A stretch of DNA of 64,000 nucleotides from Candidatus Aerophobota bacterium (GTDB lineage: Bacteria > Chlamydiota > Chlamydiia > Chlamydiales > Simkaniaceae): assembly GCA_002401865.1 (NCBI GenBank), contig NVUK01000007.1, positions 1-64,000 on the forward strand. Direction: 5' to 3'. Under the pieces are notes generated by a model. The model was given only the letters and a program-made list of their open reading frames with translations, did not search any database and was not told the origin of the DNA. The translations under genes were made by a program, and so were the position numbers. This document shows, piece by piece, positions 39,038 through 50,638 of the stretch; within the stretch, counting starts at the first letter, position 1, and each line of letters starts with the position of its first letter.

Positions 39038-40392
39038 TCTTTTTCAAACAACGCACGGTAGCTGATAAGTAGATGGTATAAATAGGAATAAACAGCATCA
39101 TCTGATAGATAGCGCTTGGCAAAAACAGCGCTATTATCAGCCATAGCTTTTGCCTCAGCATCATGATTTTCAGCCCAAAGGATTTGAGATTTTAGGTCAG
39201 ACAAATCACTTTTAACGGGCAAATAGTGTTTCCATGCAGAAAGCCCCGGGTAATACCATTGCATAAAATCTCCCGCCACTTTTACAGGTAAACAGTTAGA
39301 GCGTAATATCCAATAATAGCGGGAGTAAGTGGATGCATTACCATCAATATCCACCAGATACTTATACATCAGATGATCGGGAACACTTACCAAAGAAGTA
39401 GTAACATGATGCTTTTCACAAAAGTTATAAAAAGCCAAATTATTTTTAGCAACATCAGTCATAAAGCTAAATTTTGCATCAATATTAATGCCTTTATCTT
39501 GGATAGATTCGTCAATAAGGCGAGTTCTTGGAAAAGTTTGCCAGCTATCAAGAGAGTAATCTCCGCTAGTAGTAGCGCCGCGCCAAAACGCCTTATCCAC
39601 CTTCTCATTCCAAGCAACGCTTGTGCCGTCTTCCTCAAGCAAAGCTTCTAACTCTTCATACCCTGCTAACATTTCATGATCAGGAAAAATCAGTAAACTT
39701 TTAGTATTGGTTTTTTTAGAACAAACAAAAATTGGAACATCGATAGAGCTAACGCTAGAAGCACTTAAATTTAGATCGGCATGCTCTAAAGAGTCGTGCA
39801 TACTCACAAGAAATTCCATATCAGGAAGATCTACATTTTCAAGTAAACGCATCAGCGCAAAACAAATTTCTCTAAAGCGATACTGTTGACGGGTAAAGTC
39901 TTTAACCTTTAGCACGCCATCTTTAATCTGAAAGTGGCCTAATAAATAAAAATCTTTCCACGATGGGTCATGAGCAATGTTTTTAATAAACGTATCAATA
40001 ACATTCACGTTAAGCTTTTTATCCCGTTTAAAAAACTCTAGCTCTTTTTCAATCGCTTGTGCGCGCCAATCCTGGTGATCAAAAGACTCTAAAGTAAAAG
40101 GCTTTTTGATTTTTTCTATGGCATATATATTAGAAATCCTATGACAACCTTCCTCTACTTTTTTTGGTAAAAATAGGGTTTTTATCTGCTTAGGCAGGGG
40201 CACAAGATTGGATTTTAGTTGATAATACTTTTTTAAAGAACAAAAAGAAGAATAGGGAGTAGCCTGATGCGGCTCAATTTCCTTCTTTAACGTAGCGCGC
40301 CAGTAAGCGCGACGTATTTTATGGGTAGCAAAAAGAGAGACAAAAACAGCAATGAGAATAAGAAAAAGTCCCCTTTTCCCTATTCTCATCAT
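39034..40392 (-). CDS. GT90-type (CAP10/LpsA-like) glycosyltransferase
   Basis: The 452-residue protein has an N-terminal signal anchor (about residues 8-24) followed by basic residues. The C-terminal half carries the family-90 glycosyltransferase signature: [12 protein letters not shown] (269-280), PRTRL (288-292), [12 protein letters not shown] (344-355), [31 protein letters not shown] (387-400) and [13 protein letters not shown]. Family members include fungal CAP10, animal protein O-glucosyltransferases and bacterial LPS-modifying enzymes. Acceptor and sugar are unknown. AGAGG lies upstream of the ATG, only 10 bases after the rpoC stop, so it rides on the rpo transcript. Confidence 0.82.
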   Translation of the reverse strand: MMRIGKRGLFLILIAVFVSLFATHKIRRAYWRATLKKEIEPHQATPYSSFCSLKKYYQLKSNLVPLPKQIKTLFLPKKVEEGCHRISNIYAIEKIKKPFTLESFDHQDWRAQAIEKELEFFKRDKKLNVNVIDTFIKNIAHDPSWKDFYLLGHFQIKDGVLKVKDFTRQQYRFREICFALMRLLENVDLPDMEFLVSMHDSLEHADLNLSASSVSSIDVPIFVCSKKTNTKSLLIFPDHEMLAGYEELEALLEEDGTSVAWNEKVDKAFWRGATTSGDYSLDSWQTFPRTRLIDESIQDKGINIDAKFSFMTDVAKNNLAFYNFCEKHHVTTSLVSVPDHLMYKYLVDIDGNASTYSRYYWILRSNCLPVKVAGDFMQWYYPGLSAWKHYLPVKSDLSDLKSQILWAENHDAEAKAMADNSAVFAKRYLSDDAVYSYLYHLLISYRALFEKD

Positions 40393-40402
40393 AACTTACC
40401 TC

Positions 40403-43400
40403 TTAACCCGCAGATATAGAGATTGGTTTACGTACATGCAAAACATCATCCTCAAATGAGAAGTCCAAAATGTCCTCACCATCTTCAGAATTAAGCTTTT
40501 GAATTCTCTTTTGAAAAGATTTAAACCCTGTTCCACCTGGAATCATGTGTCCCATAATCAAATTAGACTTAAAGTCTAATAAGTGGTCCACTTTACCCTC
40601 ACAGGCAGCGTCGGTTAATACCCTTGTTGTCTCTTGGAACGATGCGGCTGAAACAAATGACTCTGTTCCAAGCGAAGCTTTCGTTATTCCCAGTAGTACA
40701 GGTGATGCTTGAGCGGGTCTTCCACCCTCATTAATCACGCGGGTATTAATTCTATGGAACTCTCTCTTATCGACATGTTCACCATAGAGCAAGGTTGTAT
40801 CACCCGGATCATTGACCGACACTTTTTGAAGCATCTGACGTACAATAATTTCAATGTGTTTATCATTGATATCCACACCCTGGAGTCTATACACTTCTTG
40901 AACCTGATCCACCATGTATTTCTGTAGTTCACGGATACCGCAAATCTCTAAAATCTCTTGTGGAATAACAAGACCTTCTGTCAACTGTTGCCCTTTAATG
41001 ACTGCGTCACCTTTTTGAACAATCAAATGCTTTGTGATAGGAATAAGATGTTCTTCTTCAGCGCCTGTATCGTTATCTTTAACCATCACAATACGTTTAC
41101 TCTTTTGCACACCTTTAAAGTCAATAACACCATCAATCTTCGCTATCTCTGAAGATTCCTTAGGCTTTCTTGCTTCTAAAAGCTCCGCAACCCTCGGCAA
41201 TCCTCCTGTAATATCCTTCGTCTTGATAGCTCCCCTAGGGATTCTAGCCAAGATGTCACCAGAGGAAACTTTGTTTCCTTCTCCAACAGATATGATCGCA
41301 CCCGAAGGTATCGCATAAGTACCAATAAGTGTTTCATAAGATTTTTCAGCGTAAATAATGATTTGAGGATGTAACTCCCCTCTGTGTTGTCTTACCGTAA
41401 ACTCTGCTTTACCTGACTGCTTATTTATCGTTTTCAAAGTAGAAATCCCTTCTACAAGGTCCTCATACTTAACAAAACCAGGTTTTTCACAAATAATGGG
41501 TACGTTATGTTGTTCCCAATTACCTACAAGCTTACCTTTAACTACTTTAGAGCCATCTGCTAAGTAGATGCGTGTTCCTAGTTCGATAGGGAATGACTGT
41601 AGAGGTGCCACAGTTTTTTTACTGATAAGTTTTTTATACTCTTCAATAGAGCGCCCTTCGTCTTTCACAATGTGAACAAAAGCATTCTTATTCAGAGCTA
41701 AATGCACTTTTTCATTATTTTCAACTGTTCTAAGGTCTGTATAAACCACGACACCACTATGTTCCGCAACAAGGTCTGGTGATCCACCAGCTCCCGCCGC
41801 AATACCACCAAGGTGAAAGGTTCTCATCGTAAGCTGAGTTCCAGGCTCACCGATAGACTGTGCTGCAATAATACCTACAGCTTCCCCTTTTGCCACCAAT
41901 CTATTGTTGGCTAGGTTTACACCGTAACATTTTGAACAAACACCTCTTTCCGTTTCACAGGTCAGCGTTGATCGAATATATACTTTTTCAACACCGGCAT
42001 CATCAATAGCTTTTGCTTGATCACGGGATAACATATCACCACTAGATGCCAGCTTAACTGTACTGTCACCAGGCATGTATATGTCATTAATCACTGTTCT
42101 ACCAGAAATACGATCTTTCAGAGCTACCAGCTCTTCTTGACCTTGCTTAATCGAAGCAATTTGGATCCCGTTTAAAGTACCACAATCATCTTCTGTAACA
42201 AGCACATCTTGAGCTACGTCAACCAGTCTTCTGGTTAGATAACCCGAGTCAGCTGTACGTAGAGCCGTATCAGCCAAACCTTTCCTAGCACCATTGGAAG
42301 AAATATAAAATTCCAAAACGCTAAGACCTTCTCTAAAGTTAGAAGTAATAGGAGACTCAATAATTTCTCCAGTAGACTTGGCCATTAAGCCCCTTAAAGT
42401 TCCAAGCTGCTTAAGCTGTGAGCGGTTACCCCTAGCTCCTGAATCAATAAAGAAGAATAATGGGCTCGGAGTACTCTTGTCAATATTGGATATCATATCG
42501 AAAATCTTATCTGAAAGCATCGCTGAGATATCTGTCCATATACTAATTACCTTAGAATGCTTCTCACCTTCTGTTATGATACCTTCTTCATATTGGCTCA
42601 TAACTTCAGCAACTTTTTTCTGTCCTTCTAGGATAACTGCGTTTTTGTTATCAGGAATAGGAATATCTTTAATACCCATAGACAGAGAAGCTTTGGTTGC
42701 ATGTACAAAACCTAGACGTTTGATGTTGTCTAAAAATTTCACACACTCATCTAAGCCCACTTCTTTGTAAATGGTCATAATAAGATCACTCATCTTCCCT
42801 GTCTTTAGAGGATAGTTTTGAAAACCAAGTTTTTCAGGAACTATCACATTGAAAATAACCCTTCCAGGTGTCGTTTCAATAATGCCCGAAGGTAGTCTAA
42901 CTTTAATTCTCTGATGAAGATGCATGCCTTGACCAAAATCGTCCACTCTAGTGCTACTAGAATTTTCCTCTCTACGGTTATAACTCTCTGCACCTTGAAA
43001 CGCGTGCATTACTTCATCTGTGTTTGCAAAGACTTTAATCTCTTTCTCAGGTTTATCTACGCCCATCACAGGATCATGCATAAGATAATAGAGACCCAAA
43101 ACCATATCCTGACTAGGAACAGTGACGGGTTTTCCAGAAGAAGGTAGGAAAATATTATCTGGAGACATCATAAGTAATTTAGCTTCAGCTTGTGCTTCAA
43201 CAGAAAGAGGCACGTGTACCGCCATTTGGTCACCATCAAAGTCAGCGTTAAACGCTGCGCAAACTAGAGGGTGAATTCTAATCGCTTTTCCTTCAATTAA
43301 TATAGGTTGGAATGCCTGTATACCAAGTCTATGCAGTGTTGGAGCCCTGTTCAATAGAACAGGATGACCTTTAATAATATCTTCGAGGACATCCCAAACT

Positions 43401-44617
43401 TCTGGATCTTCACGGCGAATCATTTTCTTAGCTGAACGTATTGTATAAACTAAACCTTTTGATTTCAGTTGTTTTACAATGAAGGGCTCAAACAACTCTA
43501 GCGCCATTTTCTTTGGCAAACCACACTGATTGAGTTTAAGCTCTGGCCCTACAATAATCACAGAACGGCCTGAGTAGTCTACCCTTTTTCCAAGCAAGTT
43601 TTGTCTAAAACGTCCTTGCTTACCTTTCAACATTTCTGAAAGTGCTTTTAAAGGGCGGTTACCCGCTCCCATTACTGGATGACCATGTCTTCCATTATCA
43701 AAAAGAGCATCGACAGCTTCTTGCAACATTCTCTTTTCATTACGGATAATGACATCGGGTGTTTTTAGCTTAAGAATAGATTTTAAACGATTATTTCTGT
43801 TGATAACTCTTCTATAAAGGTCATTAAGATCAGACGTTGCAAAACGGCCACCTTCTAGAGGTACTAAAGGTCTTAAATCCGGTGGTATAACAGGTACCAA
43901 CTCAATAACCATGGATTCAGGAACATTCTCAGAAGAGGAAAAGCTTTCAACTATTTTCAGTCGCTTAGCTATTTTCATCCTTCCTTGCATGGAGCGTGTT
44001 TTTTTCAGTTTCTCTTTAAGCTCAGCAATGGTCTCGAGTAAATCTTCGCCTTTAAGTAGTTGCGAGATCCCTTTACCACCCATCATAGCTACGAATGAAT
44101 CTCTACCCCATTTTTCTTGTGCTTCTCTATATTCGGCATCATTAATCAGTTGTTTTCTTTCCAAAGTCGTTTGACCCGAATCAATAACAACATACTCTTC
44201 ATAATAGATCACTCTTTCCAAATCGGTAACACTCATCCCTAGAATATTTCCAATCCTTGAGGGTTGAGATTTGAAAAACCAAATATGGACCACTGGAACA
44301 GCTAGATCGATATGTGCTGTTCTTTCTCTTCTCACTTTTGACAAAGTGACTTCAACGCCACATCTATCACAAACGATACCTTTGTACTTAATTTTCTTAT
44401 ACTTTCCACAAGCACATTCCCAGTCTTTTACCGGACCAAAAATTTTCTCGCAAAATAGACCACCTTTTTCAGGCTTAAATGTCCTATAATTTATAGTTTC
44501 AGGTTTTTTGATTTCTCCCCGAGACCAAATATCACGAATAGTAGATTCATCAGCAATTTTAATGCTGAGTTTATCAAATTGCTTGTTTCGGATTTGAATA
44601 TCTTCTTTTTCCTGCAT
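40403..44617 (-). CDS. rpoC: RNA polymerase beta' subunit
   Basis: The 1404-residue beta' subunit holds the catalytic magnesium. The NADFDGDQMAVHVPL motif, the N-terminal zinc finger CACGKYKKIKYKGIVCDRCG, the second zinc site (CETERGVCSKCYG), the LLNRAPTLHRLGIQAF segment and the bridge/trigger region (IAAQSIGEPGTQLTMRTFHLGG) are all present. It lies 27 bases after rpoB. The GT90-like gene follows at once, which is unusual for this locus. Confidence 0.98.
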   Translation of the reverse strand: MQEKEDIQIRNKQFDKLSIKIADESTIRDIWSRGEIKKPETINYRTFKPEKGGLFCEKIFGPVKDWECACGKYKKIKYKGIVCDRCGVEVTLSKVRRERTAHIDLAVPVVHIWFFKSQPSRIGNILGMSVTDLERVIYYEEYVVIDSGQTTLERKQLINDAEYREAQEKWGRDSFVAMMGGKGISQLLKGEDLLETIAELKEKLKKTRSMQGRMKIAKRLKIVESFSSSENVPESMVIELVPVIPPDLRPLVPLEGGRFATSDLNDLYRRVINRNNRLKSILKLKTPDVIIRNEKRMLQEAVDALFDNGRHGHPVMGAGNRPLKALSEMLKGKQGRFRQNLLGKRVDYSGRSVIIVGPELKLNQCGLPKKMALELFEPFIVKQLKSKGLVYTIRSAKKMIRREDPEVWDVLEDIIKGHPVLLNRAPTLHRLGIQAFQPILIEGKAIRIHPLVCAAFNADFDGDQMAVHVPLSVEAQAEAKLLMMSPDNIFLPSSGKPVTVPSQDMVLGLYYLMHDPVMGVDKPEKEIKVFANTDEVMHAFQGAESYNRREENSSSTRVDDFGQGMHLHQRIKVRLPSGIIETTPGRVIFNVIVPEKLGFQNYPLKTGKMSDLIMTIYKEVGLDECVKFLDNIKRLGFVHATKASLSMGIKDIPIPDNKNAVILEGQKKVAEVMSQYEEGIITEGEKHSKVISIWTDISAMLSDKIFDMISNIDKSTPSPLFFFIDSGARGNRSQLKQLGTLRGLMAKSTGEIIESPITSNFREGLSVLEFYISSNGARKGLADTALRTADSGYLTRRLVDVAQDVLVTEDDCGTLNGIQIASIKQGQEELVALKDRISGRTVINDIYMPGDSTVKLASSGDMLSRDQAKAIDDAGVEKVYIRSTLTCETERGVCSKCYGVNLANNRLVAKGEAVGIIAAQSIGEPGTQLTMRTFHLGGIAAGAGGSPDLVAEHSGVVVYTDLRTVENNEKVHLALNKNAFVHIVKDEGRSIEEYKKLISKKTVAPLQSFPIELGTRIYLADGSKVVKGKLVGNWEQHNVPIICEKPGFVKYEDLVEGISTLKTINKQSGKAEFTVRQHRGELHPQIIIYAEKSYETLIGTYAIPSGAIISVGEGNKVSSGDILARIPRGAIKTKDITGGLPRVAELLEARKPKESSEIAKIDGVIDFKGVQKSKRIVMVKDNDTGAEEEHLIPITKHLIVQKGDAVIKGQQLTEGLVIPQEILEICGIRELQKYMVDQVQEVYRLQGVDINDKHIEIIVRQMLQKVSVNDPGDTTLLYGEHVDKREFHRINTRVINEGGRPAQASPVLLGITKASLGTESFVSAASFQETTRVLTDAACEGKVDHLLDFKSNLIMGHMIPGGTGFKSFQKRIQKLNSEDGEDILDFSFEDDVLHVRKPISISAG

Positions 44618-44644
44618 TAACGACTCCCAAGAAAGTTAATTTTA

Positions 44645-47600
44645 TTATTCATCGGCACTTTCGGCACGAACATCCAAGCATAAACCTTGCATTTCGCGGA
44701 CAAGAACGTTGAATGATTCTGGCGTACCAGCCCGAAGCACGTTATCACCTTTAACGATCGACTCATATATTTTTGTTCGACCAGCCACATCATCTGACTT
44801 AACCGTCAGCATCTCTTGAAGTAGATGGGCAGCTCCATAAGCTTCTAATGCCCACACTTCCATCTCTCCAAATCTCTGACCACCCATTTGAGCTTTACCT
44901 CCAAGAGGCTGTTGCGTAACGAGTGAATAAGGACCGATAGATCTTGCATGAATTTTATCAGCAACTAGGTGTGATAGCTTCAGCATGTAGATATATCCTA
45001 CCACCACTGCATTATCAAACCTCTCTCCTGTTCGACCATCATATAAGAACATCTTACCATCAGAAGGTAAATTTTGTTCTTCCATCATTCTCCAAATTTC
45101 CTCTTCAGGAAAACCTTCGAATACTGGACTTTTAACATAAATACCCGCTCTCTTAGCAACCATACCCAGATGTGTTTCTAACAGCTGACCAATGTTCATT
45201 CTAGAAGGCACACCCAGAGGGTTTAAAATCATTTCAACTGTTTGACCATCATCCAAGTAAGGCATATCTGCTTCTGGAACAATGTTGGATACAATACCCT
45301 TGTTTCCGTGGCGACCCGCCATTTTATCTCCGACTTGCAAGTGTCTCTTGCTCGTAACATAAACTTTTACCTGTCTGATAACTCCAGCATCCAGCTCTAC
45401 ATCACCCTTCCTAGTAAATTCTACTTCGGATTTGTGCTGCATAGCGAGTTTTTCCTGTGCAACAGCATGCTCATTCAAAATTTCTCTGATCACATCATAC
45501 GTGTCATTTTCTGGAAAAATAAAGTCTTTGGAAGGTTCTGATTCAAAATGTTCAAGGATTTCTTGCGTAAACGTATCCCCTTTATTGATCACAATATCCC
45601 CTGAAACACGGTGCATAACAGGCTCTGGAGCGTTTTCTCCTAGCAGCAATGCTCCCATTTTTTCATGAAATTCTAAGTGAATCTGTTCTTCTTTTTCTTT
45701 AAATTCCTTATGGATATCTTTAACTCTAGAAGCTTCTTCCACCAATTCATCATCTGTCTTAGACAATCTATCTCTGCGTGAGAAAACTTTAACGTCCATA
45801 ACTACACCTTCTGTACCTGGAGGTACTATAAGGGAAGCATCTTTCACGTCAGCCGCTTTTTCTCCAAAAATAGCTCTAAGAAGTCTCTCTTCAGGAGATA
45901 ACTCAGTTTCAGATTTAGGCGTAATTTTACCTACTAGAATATCGCCAGATTTCACCTCAGCTCCTATTCTAATAATGCCATCTTCACCCAGGTTAGCAAG
46001 AGCTTCATCTGAAACATTGGGGATATCACGTGTGATCTCTTCTCGTCCCAACTTAGTATCGCGCGCAGAAAGTTCAAACTCTTCAATATATATCGAAGTA
46101 TAAGTGTCTTCTTTAATCAACTTTTCTGAAATAACAATCGCATCTTCGTAGTTGTAACCACACCAAGGCATGAAAGCAACTAATACGTTCTTACCCAGTG
46201 CAACTTCGCCCTTATCTGTAGCAGGACCATCGGCTAAAATATCGCCAAGCTCTACTTCATCTCCAGGAGCACATAAAGGTGTTTGGTTAATATTAGTTCC
46301 AGAATTAGACTTCATAAACTTTTGCAAAGAGTAAGTCTTTTTAGAACTAGGGTTATCCGATGGAGCGATAATAATTTTATAACCATCTACATATTCAACA
46401 ACACCTGATTCTTCAGCAACAAGAACAGCTCCAGAATCTTTTGCAACACGCTTTTCAAGACCTGTGCCCACTAAAGGACTACTTGGCTTTAACAAAGGAA
46501 CAGCTTGGCGTTGCATATTAGAACCCATAAGAGCTCTGTTGGCATCATCATGCTCAAGGAATGGTATCAAACCTGTCACAACAGATACTAACTGTTTGGA
46601 AGAAACATCCATATGCGTAACTTTATCTGCAGCAATTTTATTTGAATTACCTCTATGTCTAGCCCAAACCATCTCTTCTGAAAACATACTGTGTCCATCA
46701 AGTTGAGCAGACGCTTGAGCAATAACAGACTTTTCCTCAAGATCAGCTGTCATATACTCAATTTCTTCTGTTACAACACCTTCTTTGACAACGCGATAAG
46801 GCGTTTCAATAAATCCAAAGTCATTAATTTTTGCAAAAGAAGCCAGTGAAGTAATCAAACCAATGTTGGGTCCTTCAGGAGTCTCCACAGGACAAATCCT
46901 GCCGTAGTGACTTGAATGCACGTCCCTAACTTCAAATCCTGCTCTTTCACGGTTAAGTCCACCAGGACCTAAGGAAGAAAGTCTTCTTCTATGTGTTAAA
47001 CCAGCCACAGGGTTAGTTTGATCCATGAATTGAGAAAGTTGAGATCTTCCAAAGAAGTCTTTTAACACTCCAGCAAGACCTTTAACTGAAACGAGTTTTC
47101 CAGGAGTAAGTGTATCTGCAGAAAAATCAAATAGATTCATTCTCTCTTTAATAACTTTTTCCATACGCGCCAAACCAATTCTACACTGGTTTTGAATTAA
47201 CTCTCCAACAGAGCGCACTCTTCTATTTGCTAAATGGTCGATATCATCTACTGCCACTTCATCACTACCTGAACGAAGTTTGATCAAATATTTAAGACCA
47301 TTAATAATGTCTTCTTTTCTTAAAGTCACTACTTCTAGCTCTTCATCAGTAATTTCTCTTTCTAGCTTTCTATTAATCTTGTAACGTCCCACTCTACCCA
47401 AGTTGTAACGTCTAGGGTCAAAGAACAAACGCATAATAGTAGACCTAGCATTCGATAATGTTGCAGGCTCGCCTGGTCTAATTTTTCTATAAAAGTCTTT
47501 AAGCGCTGATTCGTACGAATCAGTTGGATCTTTTGCAAGCATGCGAATAATTGGGCTTGTTTCATCCGCATCATTGGCAATCTTCACATGAGCAATATCA

Positions 47601-48406
47601 GCATCCAAAATTCTTTTAAGCATCGCTGTTGTCAGTTTTTCTGCAGTCTTACCAAAAAGCATTCCTGTCTCTTCGTCCAAAATATCTTCTGCTAAAATTT
47701 TTCCTACTAGTTTAGGAAAATCTTTATCCGATTTAATTTTGATTCTCTGCGTATTAAAAAACTCTTCGATAATATCAGAATCTGTAGAATATCCCAATGT
47801 TCTGATAAATGTTGTTGCTAATACTTTTTTTCTTCTTTTTTTACGGTCAACATAGATATATACGTTGTCGTTAATATCGAAAGAAGCTTCTAACCAGCTA
47901 CCTCTATAAGGAATAATTCTAAAGGAATACAGTATGTTACCCTTAGCATGCTTTTCTTTTTCAAAGGAAATGCCTGGAGAACGATGCAGCTGAGAAACAA
48001 TCACACGCTCTGCGCCATTGATAACAAAAGTACCTTGAGGGGTCATTTCAGGAAGTGAGCCCATATAGACTTCTTCTTCTTTGATTCCTGTCTCATCGGT
48101 AAGTCTAAATTTCACTTTTAGCACAACGCCATAAGTAATACCTCTTCTTACACAATCATCTATAGAGTGCTTTGGAACACCTAAAGAATAAGACATATAC
48201 TCAAGAACAGTTTTTTCATCAAAAGACTTAATCGGGAAAATTTCCCTAAAAACTGCTTCTAACCCTTGATCTAAACGATCATGTTCCAATCTATCCTTTT
48301 GAAAAAATTCATCAAAAGATTTCAATTGGATTTCAATAAGGTTAGGCAAGCCTATAATCTCGCTTTGATCCTTAAAACTCACCCGTTTTGGTGACTTTTT
48401 TAACAT
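44645..48406 (-). CDS. rpoB: RNA polymerase beta subunit
   Basis: This 1253-residue beta subunit carries the rifampicin-pocket region [30 protein letters not shown], the PEGPNIGLI motif, MRRQAVPLL-type sequence (MQRQAVPLL), [30 protein letters not shown] and the C-terminal [20 protein letters not shown]. The rif region matches the sensitive consensus (DQTN, HRRR, LS kept). It follows rplL by a 129-base gap that contains a hairpin. Confidence 0.98.
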   Translation of the reverse strand: MLKKSPKRVSFKDQSEIIGLPNLIEIQLKSFDEFFQKDRLEHDRLDQGLEAVFREIFPIKSFDEKTVLEYMSYSLGVPKHSIDDCVRRGITYGVVLKVKFRLTDETGIKEEEVYMGSLPEMTPQGTFVINGAERVIVSQLHRSPGISFEKEKHAKGNILYSFRIIPYRGSWLEASFDINDNVYIYVDRKKRRKKVLATTFIRTLGYSTDSDIIEEFFNTQRIKIKSDKDFPKLVGKILAEDILDEETGMLFGKTAEKLTTAMLKRILDADIAHVKIANDADETSPIIRMLAKDPTDSYESALKDFYRKIRPGEPATLSNARSTIMRLFFDPRRYNLGRVGRYKINRKLEREITDEELEVVTLRKEDIINGLKYLIKLRSGSDEVAVDDIDHLANRRVRSVGELIQNQCRIGLARMEKVIKERMNLFDFSADTLTPGKLVSVKGLAGVLKDFFGRSQLSQFMDQTNPVAGLTHRRRLSSLGPGGLNRERAGFEVRDVHSSHYGRICPVETPEGPNIGLITSLASFAKINDFGFIETPYRVVKEGVVTEEIEYMTADLEEKSVIAQASAQLDGHSMFSEEMVWARHRGNSNKIAADKVTHMDVSSKQLVSVVTGLIPFLEHDDANRALMGSNMQRQAVPLLKPSSPLVGTGLEKRVAKDSGAVLVAEESGVVEYVDGYKIIIAPSDNPSSKKTYSLQKFMKSNSGTNINQTPLCAPGDEVELGDILADGPATDKGEVALGKNVLVAFMPWCGYNYEDAIVISEKLIKEDTYTSIYIEEFELSARDTKLGREEITRDIPNVSDEALANLGEDGIIRIGAEVKSGDILVGKITPKSETELSPEERLLRAIFGEKAADVKDASLIVPPGTEGVVMDVKVFSRRDRLSKTDDELVEEASRVKDIHKEFKEKEEQIHLEFHEKMGALLLGENAPEPVMHRVSGDIVINKGDTFTQEILEHFESEPSKDFIFPENDTYDVIREILNEHAVAQEKLAMQHKSEVEFTRKGDVELDAGVIRQVKVYVTSKRHLQVGDKMAGRHGNKGIVSNIVPEADMPYLDDGQTVEMILNPLGVPSRMNIGQLLETHLGMVAKRAGIYVKSPVFEGFPEEEIWRMMEEQNLPSDGKMFLYDGRTGERFDNAVVVGYIYMLKLSHLVADKIHARSIGPYSLVTQQPLGGKAQMGGQRFGEMEVWALEAYGAAHLLQEMLTVKSDDVAGRTKIYESIVKGDNVLRAGTPESFNVLVREMQGLCLDVRAESADE

Positions 48407-48484
48407 TTAGCTTCTCCTGAAATTAAACAATTCACAGCTACTGCACGCCTGCACAGCCCTTTTTTACTGTTAAAACCACATAGA

Positions 48485-48518
48485 AAAGTAGGCTAAAGCC
48501 TTTGACTTCACCTACTTT
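48485..48518 (-). promoter_or_regulatory. Hairpin between rplL and rpoB (possible attenuator)
   Basis: On the minus strand AAAGTAGG pairs with CCTACTTT, with an inner GAAG/CTTT pairing, then a short T-rich stretch. In E. coli the same intergenic position holds a partial terminator and an RNase III site that lower rpoBC expression relative to ribosomal proteins. A similar role here is inferred from position and the weak T tract. Confidence 0.45.
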
Positions 48519-48535
48519 ACTATCTAAGTATTAAC

Positions 48536-48925
48536 TTATACTCCCTTAGAGCTAGCTTTAGCTCCAGCGTCAGAAAGTTTTTTAACAATTTCTTCAGCGT
48601 CACTCTTAGCCGCGTTTTCTTTAACGACTTTAGGTGCTGAATCAACCAGATCTTTTGCTTCCTTAAGACCAAGACCAGTAATTTCTCTAACTGCTTTAAT
48701 TATAGAAATTTTCTTAGCTGGTGGTACTTCGTCCAGTGAGACATTAAACTCAGTAGGTTCTTCAGCTGCCGCTTGGTCTGCACCACCGGCTGCTGCCATC
48801 ATTACAGGAGCTGCTGCTGCAGTTACATCCCACTTTTCTTCTAAAGCCTTTTTAAGGCTTGAAAGTTCTAGTACAGTTAAAGAACTAAGACTTTCTACTA
48901 TTTCTTCAATATTTTGTTGTGCCAC
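48536..48925 (-). CDS. rplL: Ribosomal protein L7/L12
   Basis: This 129-residue stalk protein recruits translation factors. The N-terminal dimerisation helix region ([25 protein letters not shown]), an Ala-rich hinge ([22 protein letters not shown]) and the C-terminal domain ([27 protein letters not shown]) are all evident. It lies 37 bases after rplJ, its partner in the stalk. Confidence 0.97.
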   Translation of the reverse strand: MAQQNIEEIVESLSSLTVLELSSLKKALEEKWDVTAAAAPVMMAAAGGADQAAAEEPTEFNVSLDEVPPAKKISIIKAVREITGLGLKEAKDLVDSAPKVVKENAAKSDAEEIVKKLSDAGAKASSKGV

Positions 48926-48962
48926 GGTATGACCCCTTGCGATGCGTTATAGTTAATAGTTA

Positions 48963-49478
48963 TTATTCTTCTTTTTGAATCTTATTTTCAATGCAATGGA
49001 GTAAGCATGAAAGCATGCTGTCAATTACACGAACAGTTTGACTCATAGGCGCTTCAAGCAGCCCTACAATTTGACTTCTCAACTCTTGTTTCGAAGGAAG
49101 ATCAGAAATTTGTTTAAAATAGGCACCATCGTAAATTTGACCTTCAAATCTTCCGCCTAGTACCTTTAATGTATCTTTATGCTCTTTTGAAAAATCAAAA
49201 AGCACTTTCGTAGTTGCAACACCATCATCCGTAGCAGTTGCTAATGCAACATGCCCTTCCAGAATCCCTTCATCAATGGATAAACCAAGATCAGATGCCG
49301 CTTTTGCGAGGATTCTTTTTTTCACAACGGTGTAACTTCCACCTGCTTTTCTAATAGCCGACCTTAACTCATGATCTAAGTTAGGATTAATCTTGTTATA
49401 ACTTGTAATAACAAAGGTATCTGACTGCTCAATTGTATTTACTACTTCATCAAGTAATAGCTGTTTCTCGTCTCTCAT
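48963..49478 (-). CDS. rplJ: Ribosomal protein L10
   Basis: This 171-residue protein anchors the L7/L12 dimers to the large subunit. It shows the usual N-terminal RNA-binding domain (KQLLLDEVVNTIEQSDTFVITSYNKI, LRSAIRKAGGSYTVVKKRILAKA) and a C-terminal helix for L7/L12. In many bacteria L10-L7/L12 represses its own message; no such site was resolved here. Confidence 0.95.
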   Translation of the reverse strand: MRDEKQLLLDEVVNTIEQSDTFVITSYNKINPNLDHELRSAIRKAGGSYTVVKKRILAKAASDLGLSIDEGILEGHVALATATDDGVATTKVLFDFSKEHKDTLKVLGGRFEGQIYDGAYFKQISDLPSKQELRSQIVGLLEAPMSQTVRVIDSMLSCLLHCIENKIQKEE

Positions 49479-49493
49479 AGCTTGTTCCTACTC

Positions 49494-50189
49494 TTAGTTA
49501 ATGTTTAATGCGTTAACATCAATGTTAATCCCTGGACCCATAGTCGTAGAGAGATACAAACCTTTCATATAAACTCCCTTAGAACTCGAAGGCTTGGCTT
49601 TTATAATCGCTGAAAGAAGCTCTTCTAAATTGGCCATTATTTGATCCACTGTAAAGGAAAGCTTGCCGATAAAACTGTTAATCACACTGTTTTTATCTAC
49701 TTTAAATTCAATTTTTCCTTTTTTTACTTCGTCAATAGCCTTAGCTATGTCTGTAGTCACTGTGCCACCTTTAGGAGAAGGCATTAGCCCTCTTGGACCT
49801 AAAATCTTTCCAAGCTTACCTACATCTCTCATCATGTCAGGAGTCACCACTAACACATCAAAATCTGTCCATCCGCCTTTAATCTTAGCAATAATATCCG
49901 TATCACCCACATGATCAGCGCCTGCTTCGGTCGCCTTCTTTACGTTATCTCCCTTACACAAAGCTACAATTCTAATAGATTTTCCTGTGCCTGAGGGAAG
50001 TGAAACTGTACCTCTAACTTGTTGGTCCGATTTTTTAGGATCAACACCTAAAATAAGAGACAGTTCAATAGACTCATCAAACTTAGCTGGAGGACATTTC
50101 TTAAGAACTTCTACAGCCTGCTTAAGGGAATATTTTTTGGATATATCTACAACTTCATTAATTTTTTTCTGTCTTTTAGCTAACTTCAT
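49494..50189 (-). CDS. rplA: Ribosomal protein L1
   Basis: The 231-residue protein forms the L1 stalk at the ribosomal E site. Typical segments are FDESIELSLILGVDPKKSDQQVRGTVSLPSGTGK, GKLGKILGPRGLMPSPKGGTV and GKIEFKVDKNSVINSFIGKLSF. It is separated from rplK by only a few bases, as in most bacteria. Confidence 0.97.
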   Translation of the reverse strand: MKLAKRQKKINEVVDISKKYSLKQAVEVLKKCPPAKFDESIELSLILGVDPKKSDQQVRGTVSLPSGTGKSIRIVALCKGDNVKKATEAGADHVGDTDIIAKIKGGWTDFDVLVVTPDMMRDVGKLGKILGPRGLMPSPKGGTVTTDIAKAIDEVKKGKIEFKVDKNSVINSFIGKLSFTVDQIMANLEELLSAIIKAKPSSSKGVYMKGLYLSTTMGPGINIDVNALNIN

Positions 50190-50192
50190 TTT

Positions 50193-50627
50193 TTATGCTG
50201 CTCCTGTCACTATACCCATAGATCTTGCGGTGCCTTCAACAATTCTGTCAGCAGCCTCCATAGAACTTACACGTAAATCTTCTTTTTTCTGTTCGGCTAC
50301 TTTTCTAACCTGTTCTTTAGTCAATTTACCCACTTTATCTCTATTGGGAACACCTGAACCTTTAGCAACACCTGCTTCCTTAAGAATCAATTTTGCCATT
50401 GGTGGTTTCTTAGTTATAAAGGTAAAACTCTTGTCTGAATAAACATAGATAACTGTAGGAAGAATTTCACCTACTTGAGATTGCGTTCTTGCATTAAACT
50501 CCTTACAGAAGCCCATCATATTAATCTGAGCTGCACCAAGAGCTGGACCAATAGGAGGTGCTGGATTCGCTTTTCCCGCAGGTATGTGTAATTTTATTAT
50601 TTTTTCAATTTTCTTTTTCTTTGCCAT
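50193..50627 (-). CDS. rplK: Ribosomal protein L11
   Basis: This 144-residue protein binds the GTPase-associated centre of 23S rRNA. The proline-rich switch region [34 protein letters not shown] and the C-terminal RNA-binding domain ([20 protein letters not shown]-type, here [19 protein letters not shown]) are present. Adjacent to nusG upstream and rplA downstream. Confidence 0.97.
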   Translation of the reverse strand: MAKKKKIEKIIKLHIPAGKANPAPPIGPALGAAQINMMGFCKEFNARTQSQVGEILPTVIYVYSDKSFTFITKKPPMAKLILKEAGVAKGSGVPNRDKVGKLTKEQVRKVAEQKKEDLRVSSMEAADRIVEGTARSMGIVTGAA

Positions 50628-50638
50628 TAACTCGCTCC

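Noticed and set aside
42378-42770. 130-codon ORF antisense to rpoC
   Set aside because: It is a shadow of rpoC with no ribosome binding site or family resemblance; the same holds for many other antisense frames in rpoB, rpoC, tuf and the ribosomal genes.
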